Positions 23,105-28,543 of a stretch of 28,543 bases of DNA are shown in pieces. Within the stretch, counting starts at the first letter, position 1, and every line of letters starts with the position of its first letter. The stretch covers positions 1-28,543 of the forward strand of contig CAZFEU010000030.1 of assembly GCA_964517875.1 (NCBI GenBank), given 5' to 3'. Source of the stretch: JAJPXC01 sp964517875. Its GTDB lineage: Bacteria; Bacteroidota; Bacteroidia; Bacteroidales; Muribaculaceae. Under the pieces are notes generated by a model. That model worked only from the letters and a program-made list of their open reading frames with translations. It did no database searches and was not told where the DNA came from. Position numbers and translations under genes: made by a program.

Positions 23105-25273
23105 ATGCTGCTGTTGAGCTCAACACCATTAGTAACTAATCCGGTGCCGATATTTTTTATCGTGCTGGTGATAATCCTATTGGCTCCGGTGCTGCTCAAC
23201 AGGCTGAAATTGCCGCATATAATCGGAATGATTGTGGCGGGAGTAATCGTAGGCCCATATGGACTTAACGTACTTGCCCGCGACTCAAGCTTTGAGATTT
23301 TCGGTCAGGTAGGCATTCTCTACCTTATGTTCCTTGCTGGTCTTGAGATAGATATGTTTCACCTCAAGAAGAATTTCAAGACCGGCATGGGGTTTGGACT
23401 TTACACATTTTTGGTGCCGATGGTTATCGGCACTGTCACGTCCTACTATTTGCTCCGGCTTGATTGGCTCACATCGGTGCTGATGGCTTCGATGTATGCC
23501 TCGCATACCCTCGTTGCTTACCCTATAGTGTCGCGTTTCGGCTTGTCGAAGTCGCCCGTTGTTGTGATAACGATAGCCGGTACGATAGTCACCGTTGTGG
23601 GTGCGTTGCTGGTTTTGGCGGGAGTGGTGAGCATTTATCACGAGGGCGCACTCCAGCCCATAATGATGTTGCGGCTGCTTGGGGCTACTATAGCCTTCAT
23701 AGTTGGTGTCATCTATGCTTATCCACGCCTCACAAGATGGTTCTTCAAGAAATACAGCGACAATGTGGTGCAGTTCATCTATGTGCTTGCGCTTGTGCTG
23801 TTGGCTGCGTGGGTGAGCCAGATAATTGGTCTTGAGAGTGTGCTTGGTGCATTCCTCGCGGGCCTGGTGCTCAACCGCTATATCCCATCGGTGTCACCGC
23901 TTATGAGCCGCATAGAGTTTGTGGGCAACGCCATCTTCATTCCCTACTTTCTCATCGGCGTAGGAATGCTCATCAATATAGGCGTAGTGGTGGGGAGCTG
24001 GGAGACGGTTTATGTTGCGGCGGTGATGTCGGTAGTGGCCACCGCTTGCAAATGGCTGGCGGCATGGTTCACGCAGCACACTTACAGGATGACGGCGGTG
24101 GAGCGCTCGCTGATGTTCGGACTTTCAAATGCCCAGGCCGCAGCCACGCTTGCGGCTGTGATGATAGGCTATAACATAGGCATCTTTGGCGAGGAAGTGC
24201 TCAATGGCACCGTGGTGATGATTCTTGTCACCTGCACCATATCGTCGATAGTGACCGAGCGTGCCGCCGCAAAGATGAAAACCGAGGAAATAGAGCGCGA
24301 AGGTGACACGCAGGCTACTGATCCGAGTCATTATGCCACGCTCATTCCTGTGGCCAACCCCGTGACGGTTGATTCGCTCGTCGACCTGGCCGTGATGATG
24401 CGCCGCCAGGGAAGTACTGCCCCCCTGTATGCCCTGCATGTGCGCAATGACAACTCCCCAAGCTCACGAGCCATAGGGCGAATAGCACTCGACAAAGCAC
24501 GTAAGGCCGCAGCGGCTGTTGACGCTAAGCTGGTGCCGATAGAGCGATACGACATCAACACCGTGGCAGGAGTGATCAACACCATCAACGAGCGTGACAT
24601 TACCGAGATTATTATCGGAATGCACCGCAAGTCGAAGATCATTGACTCATTTATCGGTTCGACCGTGGAGCAGATGATAAATTCGACCAACCACATGGTG
24701 ATACTGTCGCGGTGCTACATACCCCTCAACACCATCACTCGCATTGTGGTGTATGTGCCGCCGAAGGCTGAATACGAAACAGGCTTCGCGCGATGGGTGC
24801 GCGCTGTGGGCAACCTCGCACGCCAGATACGCTGCCGCGTGATATTCTGCTGTTCCTCCACCCAGCGCCGTTACATCAAGGGGGTGCTCCTCCAGGGTCG
24901 CTACGAGATAAGAGGGGAATACCGATTAATCGATGATCCCGATGATTTTGTGATGCTCACCAACCGTGTGCTCGACGATGACCTCCTTGTGGTGGTCAGC
25001 GCCCGCGCCACATCGCTGAGCTATTCTGACATGGTGGCCGAGATGCCCAACTTTGTACAACGTTATTTCTCGCGCAATAATGTGTTGATGATATACCCCG
25101 AACAATTTGGCGCAGAGTCGACGATGCCGTCGTTTGTCGACCCCATGGCTTCCGACCTAACGGCGTCTGTGTCGCCGCTATGGTTGCGTGTGCGTGGTGT
25201 GTGGCGGCGACTGGTTGCGCTCAAAAGACGTATTACGCACCAATTGCGCCAACGCCGAAAAATAAAATCGTAA
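23105..25273 (+). CDS. CPA2-type cation/proton antiporter with C-terminal cytoplasmic domain
   Basis: This 722-residue inner-membrane antiporter exchanges Na+ or K+ for protons. The first about 395 residues form the Na+/H+ exchanger domain with about twelve helices (LPHIIGMIVAGVIVGPYGLNVL; FLAGLEIDMFHLKKNFKTG; SHTLVAYPIVSRFGLSKSPVV; ESVLGAFLAGLVLNRYIP). Residues about 410-722 are soluble, and the first part resembles a UspA-like fold (TLIPVANPVTVDSLVDLAVMM ... TEIIIGMHRKSKIIDSFIGS ... VEQMINSTNHMVIL), as in other Bacteroidetes proteins of this type. No RCK/KTN domain is evident, so it is not a typical KefB/KefC. rfbC begins one base after its stop, so pH or ion homeostasis and sugar synthesis genes share a transcript. 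Confidence 0.92.
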   Translation: MLLLSSTPLVTNPVPIFFIVLVIILLAPVLLNRLKLPHIIGMIVAGVIVGPYGLNVLARDSSFEIFGQVGILYLMFLAGLEIDMFHLKKNFKTGMGFGLYTFLVPMVIGTVTSYYLLRLDWLTSVLMASMYASHTLVAYPIVSRFGLSKSPVVVITIAGTIVTVVGALLVLAGVVSIYHEGALQPIMMLRLLGATIAFIVGVIYAYPRLTRWFFKKYSDNVVQFIYVLALVLLAAWVSQIIGLESVLGAFLAGLVLNRYIPSVSPLMSRIEFVGNAIFIPYFLIGVGMLINIGVVVGSWETVYVAAVMSVVATACKWLAAWFTQHTYRMTAVERSLMFGLSNAQAAATLAAVMIGYNIGIFGEEVLNGTVVMILVTCTISSIVTERAAAKMKTEEIEREGDTQATDPSHYATLIPVANPVTVDSLVDLAVMMRRQGSTAPLYALHVRNDNSPSSRAIGRIALDKARKAAAAVDAKLVPIERYDINTVAGVINTINERDITEIIIGMHRKSKIIDSFIGSTVEQMINSTNHMVILSRCYIPLNTITRIVVYVPPKAEYETGFARWVRAVGNLARQIRCRVIFCCSSTQRRYIKGVLLQGRYEIRGEYRLIDDPDDFVMLTNRVLDDDLLVVVSARATSLSYSDMVAEMPNFVQRYFSRNNVLMIYPEQFGAESTMPSFVDPMASDLTASVSPLWLRVRGVWRRLVALKRRITHQLRQRRKIKS

Positions 25274-25274
25274 A

Positions 25275-25838
25275 ATGAAATTCACCCAACTTCCCATCAG
25301 CGGCGTGTGGCTCATCGAACCCGATGTGCATGGCGACCAGCGCGGCTACTTCGTAGAGTCTTTTCGCCACGATCTTTTTGAGGCCAATGTGGGCCACGTG
25401 ACATTTGTGCAGGACAATGAGTCGATGTCGTCGACGGTGGGGGTGCTCCGCGGGTTGCACTTCCAGCGAGGTGGTGCCTCGCAGGCTAAGCTCGTAAGAG
25501 TGAGCCGGGGTAGGGTGGTCGACGTGGTGGTTGACCTACGCGGCGGTTCGCCCACTTATGGCAAACATCTGATGGTGGAGCTTTCGGCCGATAATCATCG
25601 GCAGCTTTTCGTGCCCCGAGGCATGGCGCACGGATTTGTTGTGCTCGAAGCGCCGGCACAGTTCCAGTATAAGGTTGACAATTACTATGCGCCGGGTGCC
25701 GAAGGAACCTTGCGTTTTGACGATCCCACACTGGGCATCGAATGGCCGTTGCCCGCCGAAGAGCTTGTGCTGTCAGAGAAGGACCGGCATGGAATTCCGT
25801 TGAGCGATATCACCCCCTTTGACCCGACAAGCCTATGA
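25275..25838 (+). CDS. rfbC: dTDP-4-dehydrorhamnose 3,5-epimerase
   Basis: RfbC (RmlC) epimerises dTDP-4-keto-6-deoxyglucose at C3 and C5 on the way to dTDP-L-rhamnose. The 187-residue cupin protein has the N-terminal block DVHGDQRGYFVESF, the catalytic His in VLRGLHFQ (H62), FVPRGMAHGFVVLE and the C-terminal YKVDNYYAPGAEGTLRFDDP with the conserved Tyr and Asp residues. The rest of the pathway (rfbA, rfbB, rfbD) is not in the window. It is separated by one base from the antiporter gene and overlaps the next glycosyltransferase gene by ATGA, so all three are probably co-translated. Confidence 0.95.
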   Translation: MKFTQLPISGVWLIEPDVHGDQRGYFVESFRHDLFEANVGHVTFVQDNESMSSTVGVLRGLHFQRGGASQAKLVRVSRGRVVDVVVDLRGGSPTYGKHLMVELSADNHRQLFVPRGMAHGFVVLEAPAQFQYKVDNYYAPGAEGTLRFDDPTLGIEWPLPAEELVLSEKDRHGIPLSDITPFDPTSL

Positions 25839-26887
25839 GAGTGACCCATGTAATATTCAACTTCTGCACCGGTGGCACAGAGAACATGCTCATCGATATA
25901 ATGCGGTCGCAGCTCTCGCTCGGGGCCAGCGTGTCGCTGGTGATAATCAACGACAACAATGAGCAAGCCCTTGTCGACGCCATCCCTCAGGGGGTGAAGC
26001 TTGTGATGATCGGGCGCCCGCAGGGCTCGAAAAATCCCTGGTATATAATAAAATACAACATGGCGCTACGGAGGCTGCGCCCCGATGTGATACATATCCA
26101 CACGGTAAAGGCCGCAGGCATGATTGTTGGCACTCCGGCTCCGATGGGGCTTACCGTCCATTGCTGTGGGGCGCAGCTTAGCTATTTAAATCGCTATAGC
26201 AGGTTGTGGGCCATATCGCAGGCCGTGAGCGACGACGTGCGGCAGCGTTATGGCTGCGAGTCGACAATTGTGTATAACGGCATAGACACCTCGGCACTGA
26301 CGGTGGCAACCGACCATGATGATGCGCCCCACCCGCTGAGAATAGTGCAGATAGGTAGGCTTGAACCCCACATTAAGGGTCAAGACCTCGTGCTCAAGGC
26401 TGTAGCGCTCCTTGATAAGAAACCCGACGGACCCGGGGTGGAGGTGACATTCATAGGTGCCGGTGGCGGCATGCAGGAGTTGCGGGATATGGCCGCCTCG
26501 CTTGGTGTGGCCGACCGGGTGAAATTCGCAGGCAACGAGCCGCGCAGCCGATTCTATCCCGAGCTGTGCCTCTATGACCTGCTTATACAGCCTTCACGCA
26601 GCGAAGGTTTCGGCCTTACGGTGGCCGAGGGGATGGCGGCCGGCATTCCGGTGGCTTGCAGCGACAATCCAGGTATAATGGAGGTTGTAGATGGGGGCAA
26701 ATATGCCACGGTGTTCAAGGCAGGATCGGCCGAGGCTATCGCCGAGGCCATCACCGATATAGCCACACACTACCCCCAGCGGCTGCGAGTGGCCCGCGAG
26801 GAGGCCCGGAGGTGGGTGAATGAGCGCTACAGTGTCGACGCCACAGCCTCAAGCTACCTTGAGCAGTACCGCCAGTTGCGGCGGTGA
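25835..26887 (+). CDS. Glycosyltransferase family 4 (GT-B)
   Basis: This 350-residue glycosyltransferase has an N-terminal acceptor domain beginning VTHVIFNFCTGGTENMLIDI, with DVIHIHTVKAAGMI in the middle. The donor domain starts LRIVQIGRLEPHIKGQDLVLKA (about residue 168) and contains RSEGFGLTVAEGMAAGIPVACSD, with the EX7E pair at E257 and E265. It overlaps rfbC by four bases (ATGA). The rfbC neighbour makes a rhamnosyl or related 6-deoxyhexose donor plausible, but the donor cannot be read from the sequence. A structured non-coding stretch follows before the str operon. Confidence 0.92.
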   Translation: MRVTHVIFNFCTGGTENMLIDIMRSQLSLGASVSLVIINDNNEQALVDAIPQGVKLVMIGRPQGSKNPWYIIKYNMALRRLRPDVIHIHTVKAAGMIVGTPAPMGLTVHCCGAQLSYLNRYSRLWAISQAVSDDVRQRYGCESTIVYNGIDTSALTVATDHDDAPHPLRIVQIGRLEPHIKGQDLVLKAVALLDKKPDGPGVEVTFIGAGGGMQELRDMAASLGVADRVKFAGNEPRSRFYPELCLYDLLIQPSRSEGFGLTVAEGMAAGIPVACSDNPGIMEVVDGGKYATVFKAGSAEAIAEAITDIATHYPQRLRVAREEARRWVNERYSVDATASSYLEQYRQLRR

Positions 26888-26944
26888 CAGCTTGCATAGG
26901 GGGTGTGGCTCAGAGATGCCGCACGTCGTGACGTCATTGCGGCG

Positions 26945-26967
26945 CATCGGTCAATTCTTGGCCGATG
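26945..26967 (+). terminator. Candidate terminator hairpin after the antiporter-rfbC-glycosyltransferase operon
   Basis: CATCGGTCAA (26945-26954) pairs with TTGGCCGATG (26958-26967) over 10 base pairs, with one wobble and a 3-base loop. It is preceded by a second hairpin (GCCGCA/TGCGGC, 26918-26943). It is compact and stable but is not followed by a T-run, so factor-dependent termination or end protection is as likely as intrinsic termination. Confidence 0.45.
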
Positions 26968-27062
26968 GAGCGTAAAATAGGGTGTAACCCCGTGGCTGTA
27001 TAGGGGTAGATTGGGAAAAGGATGAGAAAAGTGTTTGATACTGTTAAATACCCACTGAAATA

Positions 27063-27094
27063 TTTGGAAATTAGAAAATTATGATGTAATTTTG
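27063..27094 (+). promoter_or_regulatory. Promoter of the str operon (rpsL-rpsG-fusA)
   Basis: TTTG (27063-27066), a 20-base spacer and TAATTTTG (27087-27094) match the Bacteroidetes consensus exactly. It predicts a leader of about 140 bases before rpsL. Confidence 0.78.
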
Positions 27095-27106
27095 CATCGT
27101 TTTTCA

Positions 27107-27162
27107 GGCACTAAGTGTGCCGTCCTATCGCTAACATCCTGATGGAGAAAGTGGTAGGCGGC
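27107..27162 (+). other. Candidate structured rpsL leader with mutually exclusive helices
   Basis: A short hairpin pairs GGCAC (27107-27111) with GTGCC (27117-27121). A longer helix pairs GCCG-T-CCTATC (27119-27129, T27123 bulged) with GGTAGGCGGC (27153-27162) over 10 base pairs including one wobble. Bases 27119-27121 are shared, so both cannot form together. The remaining 75 bases to rpsL are A/T-rich and unstructured. This resembles a ribosomal-protein leader element, but I do not recognise it as a named family. Confidence 0.4.
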
Positions 27163-27239
27163 TCATTTGGGTGTGTGTTAACAAGTGTGAAAAATTATAA
27201 TAACCAAGGATAAAACAAAGTCAAACTTAATCAACTAAG

Positions 27240-27629
27240 ATGCCTACAATTCAGCAATTAGTGAGAAAAGGGCGCAACTCGCTCGTGGATAAGAGCAAGT
27301 CGCCCGCGCTCGACTCATGCCCCCAGCGTCGCGGCGTGTGCGTGCGCGTCTACACCACCACCCCCAAGAAGCCTAACTCGGCAATGCGTAAGGTAGCCCG
27401 TGTGCGCCTAACCAACGGTAAGGAGGTCAACTCCTACATCCCCGGTGAGGGCCACAACCTGCAGGAGCACTCAATCGTATTGGTCCGTGGCGGCCGTGTA
27501 AAGGACCTCCCCGGTGTACGTTATCACATCGTGCGCGGCACCCTCGACACATCGGGCGTGAAAGACCGCACCCAGCGTCGCTCGAAGTACGGAGCCAAGC
27601 GACCCAAAGCCAGTGCAGGCAAGAAGTAA
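27240..27629 (+). CDS. rpsL: 30S ribosomal protein S12
   Basis: S12 lies at the decoding centre of the 30S subunit and affects accuracy. The 129-residue protein has the signature TTPKKPNSAMRKVARVRLTNG and PGEGHNLQEHSIVLVRGGRVKDLPGVRYH. K43 and the VKDLPG loop are wild-type, so no classical streptomycin-resistance substitution is seen there. It is the first gene of the str operon, and its ATG directly follows an A/T-rich leader without a Shine-Dalgarno. rpsG follows after an unusually long 230-base spacer. Confidence 0.98.
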   Translation: MPTIQQLVRKGRNSLVDKSKSPALDSCPQRRGVCVRVYTTTPKKPNSAMRKVARVRLTNGKEVNSYIPGEGHNLQEHSIVLVRGGRVKDLPGVRYHIVRGTLDTSGVKDRTQRRSKYGAKRPKASAGKK

Positions 27630-27859
27630 CCAACCCGAGGCACATTATTATAATAATAGAAGCCACGGCGGTGAAGTGCCCTGGATCTCACGCAGGGCGA
27701 CTTAATGCACGCGAGATAACAACAAAACAAGTCACTGAAACTCGTTTTTGTAATTATTGGAGCTAAAACCCGGTTGAGTAAGCGGGGCGCGAGAGCCCGA
27801 CAGCTGAAGCAAAACAAGGACGCAAGCAACCATACGACAAAAACACAGCAAAGCAAAAA
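27630..27859 (+). other. Structured rpsL-rpsG spacer, candidate S7 autoregulatory region
   Basis: No open reading frame worth calling. A bulged 10-base-pair hairpin forms from AAGTGCCCTG (27674-27683) and CAGGGC-G-ACTT (27693-27703). Further down, CGGG (27783-27786) can pair with CCCG at 27769-27772 or with CCCG at 27796-27799; the latter can also form as GGGC/GCCC closing a GCGAGA loop. AGCT boxes at 27761 and 27802 could close the second domain. In E. coli, S7 represses its own synthesis by binding the shorter rpsL-rpsG spacer. A similar role here is inference from position and structure. Confidence 0.4.
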
Positions 27860-28336
27860 ATGAGAAAAGCTAAGCCTAAGAAACGTGTGATCATCCCCGA
27901 TCCCGTATTCCATGACCAGAAAGTAACTAAGTTCGTCAACCACCTGATGTATGACGGCAAGAAGTCTACCGCTTTCACCATCTTCTACACCGCACTCGAG
28001 ACTGTGAAGTCAAAGATGCCCAACGAGGAGAAGACCCCCCTCGAGATCTGGAAGAAAGCCCTCGAGAACATCACTCCCCAAGTGGAGGTGAAGTCACGCC
28101 GCGTCGGCGGTGCCACCTTCCAGGTGCCCACCGAGATCCGTCCCGACCGCAAAGAGTCAATATCAATGAAAAACCTTATCCTCTACGCCCGTAAGCGCGG
28201 CGGCAAAACCATGGCCGACAAGCTTGCAGCTGAAATCGTTGACGCCTTCAACGACCAGGGAGGAGCATTCAAGCGCAAGGAAGACATGCACAAGATGGCA
28301 GAAGCTAACCGCGCATTCGCACACTTCCGTTTCTAA
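27860..28336 (+). CDS. rpsG: 30S ribosomal protein S7
   Basis: S7 nucleates assembly of the 30S head by binding the 3' major domain of 16S rRNA, and lines the E site. The 158-residue protein begins MRKAKPKKRVIIPDPVFHDQ and contains the conserved VEVKSRRVGGATFQVPTEIRPDRKE block and the C-terminal KREDMHKMAEANRAFAHFRF. The length is normal. It lies between rpsL and fusA as in most bacteria; fusA starts 26 bases after its stop. In E. coli it is the autoregulator of this operon. Confidence 0.98.
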   Translation: MRKAKPKKRVIIPDPVFHDQKVTKFVNHLMYDGKKSTAFTIFYTALETVKSKMPNEEKTPLEIWKKALENITPQVEVKSRRVGGATFQVPTEIRPDRKESISMKNLILYARKRGGKTMADKLAAEIVDAFNDQGGAFKRKEDMHKMAEANRAFAHFRF

Positions 28337-28362
28337 TTACTCATTGATCAATTGATACTACA

Positions 28363-28543
<181 letters not shown>

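Larger units (their letters stand above)
26888..27239 (+). other. Non-coding interval between the glycosyltransferase and rpsL
   Basis: No convincing gene is seen. The first 130 bases are GC-rich and can form several hairpins: GCCGCA (26918-26923) with TGCGGC (26938-26943), then a 10-base-pair hairpin at 26945-26967. The interval from about 27010 is A/T-rich and contains the rpsL promoter (27063-27094). The last 140 bases are the rpsL leader, which has its own pairing potential. Confidence 0.6.

Noticed and set aside
26899..26975. A tRNA-like start (GGGGGTGTGGCTCAG) followed by a GGTCAATTC resembling a T-loop.
   Set aside because: There is no 3' acceptor strand complementary to the 5' end and no proper D or anticodon arm; the bases form other hairpins.
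27643..27656. Perfect palindrome ATTATTATAATAAT after rpsL as an operator or terminator.
   Set aside because: It is a simple A/T repeat with weak pairing and no T-run; chance is a sufficient explanation.

Overview
The window looks like chromosomal DNA from a member of the Bacteroidales, possibly a Muribaculaceae-like gut bacterium. Four things point that way. Genes are preceded by the Bacteroidetes promoter pattern (TTTG, 19-21 bases, TAnnTTTG). Start codons have A/T-rich leaders without a clear Shine-Dalgarno. The str operon order is rpsL-rpsG-fusA. Several products (Wza-like lipoprotein, DUF4369-like/thioredoxin-like lipoprotein, receiver-less sigma-54 activator) are typical of that order. 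The genus call is inference only. I see no mobile element, CRISPR array, rRNA or tRNA.

Layout. 1-1233 (minus): a PlsC-like acyltransferase whose stop overlaps the start of a sigma-54 AAA+ activator cut by the window edge. 1365-3498: a family 4 glycosyltransferase (plus) converging on a membrane acyltransferase-3 protein (minus). 3691-4755: an unrecognised secreted protein with a C-terminal tail resembling a type IX sorting domain, closed by a strong terminator hairpin. 4884-11247 (plus): a polysaccharide assembly operon with its own promoter, encoding a Wza-like export lipoprotein, a Wzc-like co-polymerase/tyrosine kinase, a Wzy-like polymerase and a Wzx-like flippase. It converges by a 4-base overlap on a minus-strand run (18790 down to 11244): ugd, parE, coaD, an S41 protease, a family 4 glycosyltransferase and a second acyltransferase-3. 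18933-22063 (plus): a thioredoxin-like lipoprotein without CXXC and two glycosyltransferases. 22028-22978 (minus): another family 2 glycosyltransferase. 23105-26887 (plus): a CPA2-type cation/proton antiporter, rfbC and a family 4 glycosyltransferase, nearly or fully overlapping. 27063-28543: the str operon promoter, a structured leader, rpsL, a 230-base structured spacer, rpsG and the start of fusA.

How it fits together. Ugd would supply UDP-glucuronate. RfbC makes a dTDP-rhamnose precursor, although rfbA, rfbB and rfbD are not here. Six glycosyltransferases would build repeat units, two acyltransferases could decorate them, and Wzx, Wzy, Wzc and Wza would flip, polymerise and export the chain. 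A Wzx/Wzy-dependent surface polysaccharide is a sound inference; its sugar composition cannot be read from the sequence. Housekeeping genes (parE, coaD, ctp, rpsL/rpsG/fusA) are interleaved.

I found no clearly new multi-gene system. The most interesting signals are regulatory: a 12-base element at a fixed distance in three promoters, and structured RNA candidates before rpsL and between rpsL and rpsG.
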